From: Archangium sp.
Lineage (GTDB): Bacteria > Myxococcota > Myxococcia > Myxococcales > Myxococcaceae
Direction: 5' to 3'
DNA: 28,095 bases
NCBI GenBank assembly: GCA_016793585.1
Contig: JAEUJR010000390.1
Span: 1 to 28,095, forward strand
Shown here: piece after piece, positions 8,049 through 16,274 of the stretch
Position numbering within the stretch: the first letter of the stretch is position 1
Layout: each line of letters begins with the position of its first letter
Position numbers and translations under genes: made by a program
Notes under the pieces: model-generated
The model's database searches: none
What the model saw: the letters and a program-made list of their open reading frames with translations, nothing else
Told to the model about the DNA's origin: nothing

Positions 8049-9107
8049 TCAGAGGGCCGAGCACACCGAGGGGTTCGCCATCACGAGCTGCTGCACCTGC
8101 TGCAGCATCGTGTCGCACTCAGGGCGAATCTCGGCGGCGCGCGTTCTCAGCGGGCCATAGTGCCCGCCGCTGCCTCCCGACACGCGCATCATGACGGCCG
8201 CGTACTCGGCGGCGAACACCGGGCACTCCTTCTCTCTGCGCTGGAAGTCGAGGCCGGGCCCGGTGCCCCAGTTCTGCCAGTTCGCTGCGCTGCAGGTGAC
8301 GCCCTCGGCGAAGGTGCTGAGGTGGCAGTGCGCGTCGTCGGTGAGGAAGCGCGCGATGATGACGTCGAGCTGCGTGTGGAAGACGTGTGAGTTGTAGCTG
8401 GTCTGCCAGGCCCCGGCTTCGGCCGTCGAGGCGGTGGTGTTGGTGGCGGACATGTCGCGCCCGACGCAGTGCTCGCCCGAGCTCTCGCGCATGCCGAGCC
8501 CCAGCAGCAGCACGTAGACGTGGCGAAGGGTGTCGGTGCCAGCCTGCGCGTTCGACAACCCCGCGGTGGCGAACTGGGTCTGGTACCAGGCGAGCGCGTC
8601 GTGCACGCCGTCGGTCGTCTGGGCCTGGGCCACGACGGCGAGGTCGCTGCGGGTCGGCTCACAGAGCGCGCGGGCCCACGTGCGGGCCACGCCCTTGATG
8701 AAGCCACGCGGCATCTGACCGCGGTTCATCCATTGGTAGCGGTAGCAGGCCGAGCCGACTGCCGCGGCGTCGATGGCTGCCAACACCGAAGCGGCGCCTC
8801 CCGCACTGCCTCCGGCCCGCCCCCCGGCCGAACCTCCGCCGCTCGCACCGCCCGCAGCACTGCCACCGCCTGCCACACCACCGGCGCTCGCACCACCCGC
8901 AGCACTGCCACCGCCTGCCACACCACCGGCGCTCGCACCACCCGCGGCTCCCCCGCCGCCGCCGATGGTTCCACCGCCGATTGCGCCGCCACCACTCGCG
9001 CCGCCCGAAGCACCACCGCCACTCGCGCCAGCGTCGCTGCCTGGTTCTCCGACGGCGGGTCCGCAGGCGCAGAGGGAGGCGACGAGCAACGGCACGATTC
9101 GGGTCAT
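8049..9107 (-). CDS. Lipoprotein with lysozyme-like (transglycosylase-type) domain behind a Gly/Ala/Ser linker
   Basis: The 352-residue product begins MTRIVPLLVASLCACGPAVG (lipid Cys probably 15). A linker of about 100 residues is almost entirely Gly, Ala and Ser. The C-terminal domain has GLGMRESSGEHC with Glu208, then EAGAWQTSYNS about 20 residues later. This is the spacing and character of the catalytic Glu (E-S) and GLMQ motifs of lysozyme-like lytic transglycosylases. Eight or more cysteines suggest disulfides. I infer a peptidoglycan-acting enzyme anchored to a membrane; the family match is by motif only. The ATG at 9107 is preferred because the frame upstream lacks a signal. The upstream gene's terminator at 9191-9235 separates it from that gene. 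Confidence 0.8.
   Translation of the reverse strand: MTRIVPLLVASLCACGPAVGEPGSDAGASGGGASGGASGGGAIGGGTIGGGGGAAGGASAGGVAGGGSAAGGASAGGVAGGGSAAGGASGGGSAGGRAGGSAGGAASVLAAIDAAAVGSACYRYQWMNRGQMPRGFIKGVARTWARALCEPTRSDLAVVAQAQTTDGVHDALAWYQTQFATAGLSNAQAGTDTLRHVYVLLLGLGMRESSGEHCVGRDMSATNTTASTAEAGAWQTSYNSHVFHTQLDVIIARFLTDDAHCHLSTFAEGVTCSAANWQNWGTGPGLDFQRREKECPVFAAEYAAVMMRVSGGSGGHYGPLRTRAAEIRPECDTMLQQVQQLVMANPSVCSAL
8851..8940. repeat. Two perfect 45-bp tandem copies in the lipoprotein linker
   Basis: 8851-8895 and 8896-8940 are identical over 45 bp and encode two copies of a 15-residue Gly/Ala/Ser/Val unit. Degenerate further copies flank them. Being in frame and identical, they look like a recent duplication that can lengthen or shorten the linker without breaking the gene. 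Confidence 0.95.
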
Positions 9108-9190
9108 GGCGGCCCAGCATCGCCAGCTCTCTCGGAAGAACCAACCGCCGTCGGTGCGGAGGTGACGCGTCGAGGTGTCAGGAGCTCGTG

Positions 9191-9235
9191 AAAACACCGA
9201 GGCCCGACCATCCCCCATGGATGACCGGGCCTCGG
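9191..9235 (-). terminator. Rho-independent terminator for the TSP3-repeat gene
   Basis: CCGAGGCCCG (9197-9206) pairs exactly with CGGGCCTCGG (9226-9235). On the minus strand the hairpin is followed by GTGTTTT. A second smaller hairpin, CGGGAGC (9272-9278) with GCTCCCG (9282-9288), lies just after the gene's stop at 9296-9294. Confidence 0.8.
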
Positions 9236-9293
9236 CATGGACTCGTTCCCCAGCGGGAGACGATTTCTGTGCGGGAGCGCGGCTCCCGAAAAG

Positions 9294-10643
9294 TCAGCTG
9301 CTGCGGCGGCGCGCGAAGGCGAGCAGCGTGAGGCCCAGCGCGGCCATCGACGCGTCGACGGGAATCGCGGCGCAAGCGGCGGGCGAAGCGGCTCCACCAT
9401 CGGGCGTGACGGTCATCTTGAGCCCCGAGACCGACTCCTTCTTGTCGGGGTACGCGCGGTCGGGGAACGCCAGCTTCGCCTGCAGCTGAATGTCGTAGTC
9501 GCCGTCGACATCGCTGGTGAACGAAGGCACGTTCGAGTCGGTGTACGCGTAGGCGTAGTTGCGCGACATGGTGACGCTGCCCGTCGGGTTCTCGATGGCG
9601 GCGGTGCTGCCGCGGGGGCGCGAGACCACCGTCCACACGTACTCCATGGCGGCGCCGTTGCGGTTGGCGAACAGCGGCAGGCGGAACTTCTCACCCCGCT
9701 TCAGCGTGACCGCGCCACCACCGTGCACCTTGAAGGGGCCGTTCGGGTCGAGGCAGTCGGCCTTGTTCGCCGGGTCGATGACGAGACAGAACTTCGCGTC
9801 GCAGACGTCGCCTTCACCGTCGAAGTCACCGTCGAGCTGGTTGCGGTTGCGCACGCCGACGCAGTTGTCCTTGTGGCTCGCGGTGAGGTCCGGGAGCTTG
9901 TCGTTGATGCCGTCGCCGTCGAGGTCGAGGTCGCACACGTCGCCGATGCCGTCGCGGTCGGTGTCCTGGTTGTTGGGGTTGGCCACGCCCACGCAGTTGT
10001 CGAGGTGGTCGAAGATGCTGTCGCCGTCGCTGTCACGTTTGCACTGCGCGTTGCCCGGCAGGTCGATGTTCTGCGGCGACGCGAAGAACGGGCAGAGGTC
10101 GGTCGCGTTGTCGAAGCCGTCTCCGTCGATGTCGAGGTCGCAGACGTCTCCAAAGGCGTCGCCGTCGGTGTTCGTCTGCACGCCGTTCACCGGCTTGTTG
10201 GGAATCGAGGCGCAGTTGTCGACGAGGTTCTCGACGAGGTCGCCGTCGAGGTCGGCGTCGCAGGTGTCGCCCATGCCGTCGCCGTCGGTGTCCAGCTGGC
10301 TGAAGTTCGAGAGGCCCGAGCAGTTGTCGCACGTGTTGCCAACGCCATCGCCGTCGGCGTCGAGCTGGTCGCGGTTCGACGAGAACGGGCAGTTGTCGCT
10401 GGTGTCGGCCTTGCCGTCGCCGTCGGCGTCATCGGTGTACGCGAGCGTCTTGCCGTCGTCGGTGTACGCGACCCACACCGAGCAGCCGCACCCGCAGCCA
10501 CACCCGCAGCCGCCACCTTCTTCTTTCGGCGTACCGCACGAGGGGTCGAGGCACTCGGGGTTGGTGCTGTTGCCGAGCTGTGCGAACGCCGGCAGCGACG
10601 CGAGCGCGACGGTGCATGAGGCGATGAGCGAGAGACGATTCAT
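9294..10643 (-). CDS. Surface protein with thrombospondin type 3 calcium-binding repeats and MYXO-CTERM-like tail
   Basis: The 449-residue product has a signal peptide (MNRLSLIASCTVALASLPAFA), then an unusual run GGGCGCGCGCGCS with five alternating cysteines (46, 48, 50, 52, 54). About eight DxDGDGxxDxxDNC-type repeats follow (about 65-275), the calcium-binding type 3 repeats. Next comes a beta-sandwich segment (about 290-415) with EYVWTVVSRPRGSTA and SDVDGDYDIQL, PKD/FN3-like. The C-terminus has Cys424, a hydrophobic helix (about 432-444) and RRRSS, the tripartite form of a MYXO-CTERM sorting signal used by myxosortase for surface anchoring. The ATG at 10643 sits six bases after AGGAG. Role as a surface adhesin or scaffold is inferred. 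Confidence 0.88.
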   Translation of the reverse strand: MNRLSLIASCTVALASLPAFAQLGNSTNPECLDPSCGTPKEEGGGCGCGCGCGCSVWVAYTDDGKTLAYTDDADGDGKADTSDNCPFSSNRDQLDADGDGVGNTCDNCSGLSNFSQLDTDGDGMGDTCDADLDGDLVENLVDNCASIPNKPVNGVQTNTDGDAFGDVCDLDIDGDGFDNATDLCPFFASPQNIDLPGNAQCKRDSDGDSIFDHLDNCVGVANPNNQDTDRDGIGDVCDLDLDGDGINDKLPDLTASHKDNCVGVRNRNQLDGDFDGEGDVCDAKFCLVIDPANKADCLDPNGPFKVHGGGAVTLKRGEKFRLPLFANRNGAAMEYVWTVVSRPRGSTAAIENPTGSVTMSRNYAYAYTDSNVPSFTSDVDGDYDIQLQAKLAFPDRAYPDKKESVSGLKMTVTPDGGAASPAACAAIPVDASMAALGLTLLAFARRRSS

Positions 10644-10789
10644 GTGGTGCTCCTCTGGAGTGGTCCAGCCAGTGATTCCACCGCGGGCCATCACCCTTCC
10701 CGTGGGGCTTCAGTTTTCGGCGGCGCCGGTGGAAGTGGCCGTGACTGTTGAGGAGTTCGGCTCATCGCAAAGTCTGGTATCGACGCGTC
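10644..10789. promoter_or_regulatory. Divergent intergenic region between the TSP3-repeat gene and the thioesterase
   Basis: 146 bp must hold promoters for both directions. It contains the AGGAG ribosome site for the minus-strand gene near 10650 and an inverted pair TTCCACCG (10676-10683) and CGGTGGAA (10727-10734), a possible operator. I see no convincing -35/-10 or sigma-54 boxes. Confidence 0.35.
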
Positions 10790-11245
10790 GTGGCTGACTC
10801 GACGGTCGATCTCGAGGCGTTGAACGCGGGTTTTCGCGACTTCATCCCGCACAACAAGGCGCTGGCGCTCGAGCTGACGCGGGTGTCGCTCGAGCCCACC
10901 TTCGTCGAGATGGTGATGCCGTGGAACGAGGCGCTCATCGGCAACCCCGAGACGCGCGTGCTGCACGGCGGGGTCATCACGACGCTGCTCGACGCGACGG
11001 GCGGCGCCGCCGTCTATCTGCACCTCAAGGCGCCGGTGCCCATCGCGACGCTCGACCTGCGAATCGACTTTCTCGGGCCGTCGACGCCGGGCCTGCCGAT
11101 GTACGCGCGCGCCGAGTGCGTGAAGGCGACGCGCAACGTGGCCTTCGTGCGCATGGTGGCCGCGCATGACCTGGGCGCAGCCCCGCTCGCGACCGCGTCG
11201 GCGACGTACATGTTGTCGACGAAGGGCAAGCCCGTCGCGCCCTGA
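10790..11245 (+). CDS. PaaI-family hotdog-fold acyl-CoA thioesterase
   Basis: A 151-residue product from the GTG at 10790 (reading MADSTVDLEALNAGF). An in-frame TTG at 10748 would add 14 unlikely residues. The core motif TRVLHGGVITTLLDATGGAA is the HGG-containing hotdog helix of PaaI/4HBT thioesterases, whose Asp is the catalytic acid. It is followed by the strand APVPIATLDLRIDFLGPS. These enzymes hydrolyse acyl-CoA (often aryl-CoA or stray acyl-CoA) in the cytoplasm as tetramers; substrate unknown. The CoA-disulfide-reductase-like gene starts 39 bp downstream, so a shared CoA/thiol role is plausible but inferred. No good ribosome site precedes either start. Confidence 0.85.
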   Translation: MADSTVDLEALNAGFRDFIPHNKALALELTRVSLEPTFVEMVMPWNEALIGNPETRVLHGGVITTLLDATGGAAVYLHLKAPVPIATLDLRIDFLGPSTPGLPMYARAECVKATRNVAFVRMVAAHDLGAAPLATASATYMLSTKGKPVAP

Positions 11246-11284
11246 GCGAGAACCCTGGGCGGGCGGCGCTGGCTCTGTTGGGCC

Positions 11285-12943
11285 ATGAACGCACCTCGGC
11301 TGTTGATCATCGGTGGGGTTGCAGGTGGAGCGACCGCCGCGGCCCGCGCGCGCCGCCTCGACGAGCGCGCCGACATCACCCTTCTCGAGCGTGGGCCCTT
11401 CGTCAGCTACGCGAACTGCGGCCTGCCGTACTTCATCTCGGGAGACATCACGAAGCGCTCGAAGCTGCTCCTGCAGACGGCCGAGGGCTTCGACGCGCGC
11501 TACCGCGTGAAGGTGCAGCTCGAGACCGAAGCGCTCGAGATTGACCGCGCCGCTCGTCGCGTGCGGGCGCGCGGGCCGGGTGGCGAGGCGTGGCTGCCGT
11601 ACGACGCGCTCATTCTCGCGCAGGGCGGCACGCCGGTGATGCCTGCACTGCCCGGCGTCGACGCGCCGCACGTCTTCCGGCTGTGGACGGTGCCCGACAT
11701 GGACCGCATGCACACCTTCATCACCGAGCGCGCGCCGAAGACGGCGGTGGTGGTGGGTGGCGGCTTCATCGGCCTCGAGATGGCCGAGGCGCTCTCGCGG
11801 CGTGGCCTGGCGACGTCGGTCGTCGAGCTCGCGCCCTCGCCCATGGTGAACATGGACCTCGAGTTCGGCAACCTCGTGGGCCGCGAGCTGCGCGCGAACG
11901 GTGTGCAGCTCTTCACCGGGGTGGGCGTCAAGCGCGTGACGGCTTCGACGGTCGAGCTCAGCGACGGAAGAGGGCTGCCCGCCGACCTGGTGCTCTTCTC
12001 GGTGGGCGTGCGCCCCGAGCTGTCGCTGGCGAAGGCGGCTGGCCTCGAGCTGGGCGCCTCGGGCGGGTTGCTGGTCGACGAGACGCTCCGCACGTCAGAC
12101 CCACACATCTTCACTGCTGGAGACATGGTCGAAGTCACCCAGCGCGTCTCGGGGCGGAAGGTGCGTATTCCCCTCGCCGGGCCGGCCAACCGCCAGGGCC
12201 GCATCGCGGCGACGAACGCGCTCGGCGGCTCGATGAAGTACCGCGGCGCCCTCGGCAGCAGCATCGTGAAGGTGTTTCACGCCGCGGCGGGCATGACGGG
12301 CCTGTCGGAGCGCGCCGCCCGCGAGCTGGGCTTCGACGTGGGCGTGGCCACCGTGCACAAGGAGCACCACGCCTCGTACTTCCCCGGCGGAGAGCAGCTC
12401 TCGCTCAAGCTCGTCTACGACCGCCAGACGACGCGGCTGCTCGGCGCCCAGGCCTTCGGCAAACAGGGCGTCGACAAGCGGCTCGACGTGCTGGCGATGG
12501 CGCTGCAGGCGCGCGCGACGCTCGAAGACCTCTCTGAGCTCGACCTCGCCTACGCGCCGCCCTTCAACACCGCGAACGACCCCATCAACATGGCGGCCTT
12601 CGTCGGGCTCAACGACGTCTCGGGCTTCAGCCCCACCCTCACGGCCGGCGCGCTGAAGGCGAAGCTGGCGCAGCCCACGCCGCCGCTCGTGCTCGACGTG
12701 CGCGGCCGCGGAGAGTGGAGCAAAGGCCACCTCGCCAACGCGCTGCTGATTCCCGTCGACGAGCTGCGCGACCGCCTCGACGAGGTGCCGCGCGACCGCG
12801 AGCTGGTGGTGCTCGACTCCACTGGTTTCCGTGGCCACCTGGCGGTGCGCGTGCTTCGGGAAAATGGGCTGAAAACCGTGCTGAATCTCACCGGCGGCTG
12901 GCTGAGTCTCACTGCAGAAGGCGTCGACGTCGAAGTCGGCTGA
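11285..12943 (+). CDS. CoA-disulfide-reductase-like flavoprotein fused to a catalytically dead rhodanese domain
   Basis: The 552-residue product is a FAD- and NAD(P)-dependent disulfide reductase. It has an FAD motif IIGGVAGGATAA (8-19), the single active-site cysteine Cys45 in SYANCGLPYF, an NAD(P) motif VVVGGGFIGLEMAE (155-168), a second FAD motif TAGD (277-280) and YAPPFNTANDPIN, the tail typical of CoA-disulfide reductases. From about 460 a rhodanese domain follows, as in CoADR-RHD proteins that act on CoA disulfides, persulfides or polysulfides. At the rhodanese loop, where VVYCQVGLRG is usual, this protein reads VVLDSTGFRG: Asp511 replaces the catalytic Cys. The first module looks intact. 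A single-domain rhodanese with its Cys follows 35 bp downstream. Confidence 0.92.
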   Translation: MNAPRLLIIGGVAGGATAAARARRLDERADITLLERGPFVSYANCGLPYFISGDITKRSKLLLQTAEGFDARYRVKVQLETEALEIDRAARRVRARGPGGEAWLPYDALILAQGGTPVMPALPGVDAPHVFRLWTVPDMDRMHTFITERAPKTAVVVGGGFIGLEMAEALSRRGLATSVVELAPSPMVNMDLEFGNLVGRELRANGVQLFTGVGVKRVTASTVELSDGRGLPADLVLFSVGVRPELSLAKAAGLELGASGGLLVDETLRTSDPHIFTAGDMVEVTQRVSGRKVRIPLAGPANRQGRIAATNALGGSMKYRGALGSSIVKVFHAAAGMTGLSERAARELGFDVGVATVHKEHHASYFPGGEQLSLKLVYDRQTTRLLGAQAFGKQGVDKRLDVLAMALQARATLEDLSELDLAYAPPFNTANDPINMAAFVGLNDVSGFSPTLTAGALKAKLAQPTPPLVLDVRGRGEWSKGHLANALLIPVDELRDRLDEVPRDRELVVLDSTGFRGHLAVRVLRENGLKTVLNLTGGWLSLTAEGVDVEVG

Positions 12944-12978
12944 CCTCGCTCGAACCATCACGCTTGAGGACCCACACC

Positions 12979-13251
12979 ATGGCTGACTCCCTCGTCGAAC
13001 TCATCAAACACGGCGCGAAGATTGTCGATGTTCGAACGCCGGCCGAATTCCAGGACGGCGCCTACCCCAACGCCATCAACATTCCGGTGCAGGTGTTGCC
13101 GACGCGGCTGGCAGAGCTCTCGAAGACCGAGCCCATCATTCTCTACTGCGCGTCGGGAGCCCGCAGCGCCGCCGCCACGCAGACGTTGAAGCGCGCGGGC
13201 TACACCCAGGTGATGAACGCGGGCGGGCTGTACGACATGCCTGAGGTGTGA
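12979..13251 (+). CDS. Single-domain rhodanese sulfurtransferase
   Basis: A 90-residue cytoplasmic rhodanese. It has IVDVRTPAEFQDGAYPNAIN (15-34), the usual CH2A-like region, and the active loop ILYCASGARSAAA with Cys57. A persulfide on Cys57 would carry sulfane sulfur to or from thiols. The ATG at 12979 follows TGAGGA at 12965-12970 at good spacing. It lies 35 bp after the CoADR-rhodanese fusion and is probably cotranscribed. Because the fused rhodanese lacks its Cys, this protein is the obvious candidate to supply that activity. Its stop is one base from the convergent DJ-1/PfpI gene. Confidence 0.92.
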   Translation: MADSLVELIKHGAKIVDVRTPAEFQDGAYPNAINIPVQVLPTRLAELSKTEPIILYCASGARSAAATQTLKRAGYTQVMNAGGLYDMPEV

Positions 13252-13252
13252 C

Positions 13253-13987
13253 TCAGAGCAGCTCGAGCAGCTTCTTCGCGAACAGGTACGCGTCACCCGG
13301 CCAGCGCGCCGACACGTAGTTGCCGTCGACGACGGCGAACGCCGGGCCGTCATCGGTTCTCGTTCCGCGCTTCGTCAGCTCGAATGGCCCGCGTACGAAC
13401 TCGGCGCCGGCCGCGCGAATCTCTTCTTCGACGTACGCCTCATACGTTCGGTAGTACCTGCCCAGCTTCCACGCGCTGAGCCAGTAGGCGGTGCGCTCCA
13501 TGTACGAGGGCAGACACGCAGTGCGGCGGCCAGCCAGCACGCTCTTGCCAGTGGCCTTGTCGATGGAGCGCGCGAGCACGATGGGCCCATGACAGATGGC
13601 CGCAAAGGGCTTTCCCGTCTTCACGAAGTCGACCACCCTCGCCTGCAGCGCGGTGGAGCCCAGGTACTGGCGCATGCCCTTCGCGTGGCCACCCGGCAGC
13701 ACCAGCGCGTCGTAGGCCGACACGTCGACGGTGCCCCACGCGATGGTCTTGTTGAACTCGGGCGCGCGCGTCAGCTCTTCGTAGAACTGCTTCGGTTCGG
13801 CTTCGGCGCCGAGCTGGCCGAACAACACGCCCGTCAGCAGCAGCGGGTCGCACGCCGGCACGATGCCCGCGCGCTCGGTCGCGAAGACGACCTCGTGCCC
13901 GGCTTCGACGAGCAGCTTCCACGGCACGGCGACCTCGGTGGTGTCGAAGTCGGTGTCAGGCAGGGGAATGAGGACGCGCTTCGCCAT
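13253..13987 (-). CDS. DJ-1/PfpI superfamily protein
   Basis: The 244-residue product has the class I glutamine-amidotransferase-like fold seen in DJ-1/PfpI. Glu18 lies in DTTEVAVPWKLL, VLPGGHAKGMRQY is at about 96-108 and the nucleophile elbow FAAICHGPIVLA carries Cys132 and His133. Family members include chaperones, glyoxalase III-type enzymes, isocyanide hydratases and proteases; Cys-His and the upstream Glu fit a glyoxalase-like or hydrolase role, but I cannot choose. I use the ATG at 13987 (MAKRVLIPLPDTDF); the frame upstream is open but reads as noise and overlaps the next gene's start. It is divergent from the NmrA-like gene at 14142. Confidence 0.88.
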   Translation of the reverse strand: MAKRVLIPLPDTDFDTTEVAVPWKLLVEAGHEVVFATERAGIVPACDPLLLTGVLFGQLGAEAEPKQFYEELTRAPEFNKTIAWGTVDVSAYDALVLPGGHAKGMRQYLGSTALQARVVDFVKTGKPFAAICHGPIVLARSIDKATGKSVLAGRRTACLPSYMERTAYWLSAWKLGRYYRTYEAYVEEEIRAAGAEFVRGPFELTKRGTRTDDGPAFAVVDGNYVSARWPGDAYLFAKKLLELL

Positions 13988-14141
13988 GGCGCCATCTTGC
14001 CCGAGTCCTCCTGCCTCGTTGCCCGGGAAGTCGTCGCGCCGGCGCACTGGTGGAACAGTCAGTTCGAGGTTGAACTCGTTGCGGGGTTGGAGTGGCCCGA
14101 ATACCTCGACGCCTCCACGCAGCACCGTTGGGGGTACGCAC

Positions 14142-14987
14142 ATGATTCTCGTCACTGGAGCCACCGGAACCATCGGCGGCGAAGTCGCCCGTCAGCTCAT
14201 CGCCGCCGGCCAGAAGCCACGCCTGCTCGTTCGTTCGCCCGAGAAGGCGAAGGCCTTCGAAGGCAAGGCCGAGCTCTTCAAAGGAGACCTCGACGACGCG
14301 ACTGCGCTCGCGAACGCGCTGAAGGGCGTCGACAAGCTGTTCCTCGTCACGGCGGGGCTCGACGGCGCGCGCCTCGAGGCGAAGGCCATCGACGCTGCGA
14401 AGGCCGCTGGCGTGAAGCACGTGGTGAAGCTGTCGGTCGCGGGCGCCGAGTACGAGGCCATCACCTTCGCGAAGTGGCACCGCGGCAACGAGAAGAAGCT
14501 CGAGGCCTCGGGCCTCGCGTGGACGTTTCTGCGCCCCGGCAACTTCATGACGAACAGCGTGATGTCGGCCGACACCATCAAGCGTGACGGCGCCATCTAC
14601 AGCCCCGTCGGTGACGGCAAGTCGGCGCTCATCGACCCGGTCGACATCGGCGCGGTGGCGGTGAAGGCGCTCACGACGAGCGGCCACGAAGGCAAAATCT
14701 ACACGCTGTCGGGGCCTGTCGCGTTGTCGACGCAGGAGCAGGCCGACATCATCGGCAAGGCCATCGGCCGCGCGGTGAAGCACGTCGACGTTCCGCCCGA
14801 GTCGGCGCGCGACGGCATGCTGAAGGCGGGGCTGCCCGAGGGCTACGTGAACGCGCTCCTCGAGCTGTACGGTGTGATGAAGGCCGGCATGACGGCCGCC
14901 GTCTCGCCCGACGTCGAGAAGGTGCTCGGCCGCAAAGCGGGAACGTTCGAGGCGTGGGTCTCGCGCAACGCCGCTGCGTTCAAGTGA
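14142..14987 (+). CDS. NmrA-like NAD(P)-binding oxidoreductase (quinone-reductase-type SDR)
   Basis: The 281-residue product begins MILVTGATGTIGGEVARQLI, with the Rossmann motif GATGTIG at 6-12. It continues KPRLLVRSPEKAKAF, FKGDLDD and VKLSVAG, then WTFLRPGNFMTN, all usual for atypical SDRs of the NmrA/QOR2 group. The Tyr-x3-Lys catalytic pair of classical SDRs is not evident, which is normal here. Members reduce quinones or act as redox sensors using NADPH; the role here is inferred. GGGGTA precedes the ATG. It stands alone on its strand with a divergent DJ-1/PfpI neighbour, a pairing that suggests electrophile or redox stress. Confidence 0.88.
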   Translation: MILVTGATGTIGGEVARQLIAAGQKPRLLVRSPEKAKAFEGKAELFKGDLDDATALANALKGVDKLFLVTAGLDGARLEAKAIDAAKAAGVKHVVKLSVAGAEYEAITFAKWHRGNEKKLEASGLAWTFLRPGNFMTNSVMSADTIKRDGAIYSPVGDGKSALIDPVDIGAVAVKALTTSGHEGKIYTLSGPVALSTQEQADIIGKAIGRAVKHVDVPPESARDGMLKAGLPEGYVNALLELYGVMKAGMTAAVSPDVEKVLGRKAGTFEAWVSRNAAAFK

Positions 14988-15092
14988 GTCGCCGGCTGCA
15001 CGGCGCGCTGTGCAACCCACTGCACACGCGCGCCGCAACTCGCTGATTCTCGTCGGTCTTGCAGCGGCATCGAGCGTGAAACCACGACTCGC

Positions 15093-15671
15093 ATGCTCAT
15101 GCTCACGACCGTCGCCCTGCTCGCCTCCACCTCACCATCGCTGCCGCCGCTGGTGCCGGCGCCCGCGGGAGCCGATGCACCCCGCGCCGCACGCCTGCTC
15201 GACGACGCGCCTGAGCCGACGCCGACAGCGAGCCTGGTGGGGCGCATGGTGCTGGCTCCGCTGGGCGGCGCCGTCGGAGCCGCGGTGAGTGGTGCGCTCG
15301 GGTTGTTGGTGGGCGGGGCCATCGGCGCCCTCGCGGGCGGCGGCTGGAACGTCTTGCTCGTCGGACTCTTCGGAGCGGTCATCGCGGCTCCGTTTGGTTT
15401 TGCGTTGGGCGTCGCGGTGGGCGCCTCGTTGCTGACGACGCACTTCACCGAGCTCTTCCGGCGAACCCTGCCCTGGGCCTTTCTCGCGGCGGGCATCACC
15501 ATCATCGGGGTGTTCGTCGCGGCCATCGTGGCGCTGCCGGTGGTGGCGCTCGTGGGCGGGAGCGTCGCCATCGCGGCGGCAGCGGCGGTTCCAGCGCTGG
15601 TCGAGTGTCGGCGTCGCGCCGAGCGGGTAGAGCGGGGCCCCGAGAGCTCGCTGGCCCTCGCGACCTTCTGA
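15093..15671 (+). CDS. Membrane protein with glycine-zipper helices
   Basis: The 192-residue product has a signal-like start (MLMLTTVALLASTS), a Pro/Ala-rich region, then about four hydrophobic segments (50-150). The first two are Gly-rich zippers (LGGAVGAAVSGALGLLVGGA, WNVLLVGLFGAVIAAPFGFA), and a charged tail follows. Such zippers pack helices tightly in the inner membrane. No family recognised and no motif for transport or catalysis. It is convergent with the next gene, 5 nt between stops. Codon use matches its neighbours. Confidence 0.75.
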   Translation: MLMLTTVALLASTSPSLPPLVPAPAGADAPRAARLLDDAPEPTPTASLVGRMVLAPLGGAVGAAVSGALGLLVGGAIGALAGGGWNVLLVGLFGAVIAAPFGFALGVAVGASLLTTHFTELFRRTLPWAFLAAGITIIGVFVAAIVALPVVALVGGSVAIAAAAAVPALVECRRRAERVERGPESSLALATF

Positions 15672-15676
15672 TGCGC

Positions 15677-16240
15677 TCAGCGCAGCCGAACGAAGTCGTC
15701 GAGCACGGTGACGTAGGTGTCTGCGCGTCGGCTCGCGACCTCGTCGAGCACGAGGAACAACAGGCTCTGCACCACGAGGCCGAGCCCCACGCCCACCAGC
15801 GTGTCTTCCCGCCGCGCGAAGCCAGCGCCCATCACGCCGCTCCCGCCCGCGACGATGCCGAGCTCGACGAGCTGAAAGACGGTGAAGGCTCCGGACACGG
15901 TGCGCAGCCGTGGGTGTTCCGTCGCCGCGAACGTCGACGGGTCCGAGTCGAGCTGCGCGTCGAAGCGGCGAATGCGCGCGGGCGCCGAGAAGAAGCTCGA
16001 GATGCCAAGCCCGATTTGCGCCAGCCCGATGATGCCGGTCGGCCAGCCCATGCCGCGAAAGAAGGCGTCGTTGCTCAGCAGCATGGGAATGGCCGCGGCG
16101 ACCGAGAGGCCGCCCGACGTCGACCACGCGAAGCCGCCGTCGAACTCACCCTGGTAATAGGTGTGCATCGCGCTGCGAACGTCGACCGCGGCCTGCGGTG
16201 CTTCGGCCGTCAGCACCACCGTCATCATCAGCGCGAGCAT
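15677..16240 (-). CDS. Small membrane protein of the sigma-kinase operon
   Basis: The 187-residue product starts MLALMMTVVLTAEAPQA (possible signal or first helix). It then has a segment HTYYQGEFDGGFAWSTSGGL, several Gly-rich hydrophobic stretches (VAAAIPMLLSN, GIIGLAQIGLGISSFFSA, VGVGLGLVVQSLLFLVLDEV) and charged loops. Three or four membrane helices are likely. I do not recognise a family. It lies 34 nt downstream of the Ser/Thr kinase on the same strand, so it is probably the third gene of the sigma-kinase operon and may be a target or partner; this is inferred from position only. Confidence 0.75.
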   Translation of the reverse strand: MLALMMTVVLTAEAPQAAVDVRSAMHTYYQGEFDGGFAWSTSGGLSVAAAIPMLLSNDAFFRGMGWPTGIIGLAQIGLGISSFFSAPARIRRFDAQLDSDPSTFAATEHPRLRTVSGAFTVFQLVELGIVAGGSGVMGAGFARREDTLVGVGLGLVVQSLLFLVLDEVASRRADTYVTVLDDFVRLR

Positions 16241-16274
16241 GGGTGCGGCAGTGTCGTCGCGCCCTCGTCGCAGT

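Noticed and set aside
13988..14173. N-terminal extension of the DJ-1/PfpI protein
   Set aside because: The 62 extra codons overlap the start of the divergent NmrA-like gene and have no native codon pattern.
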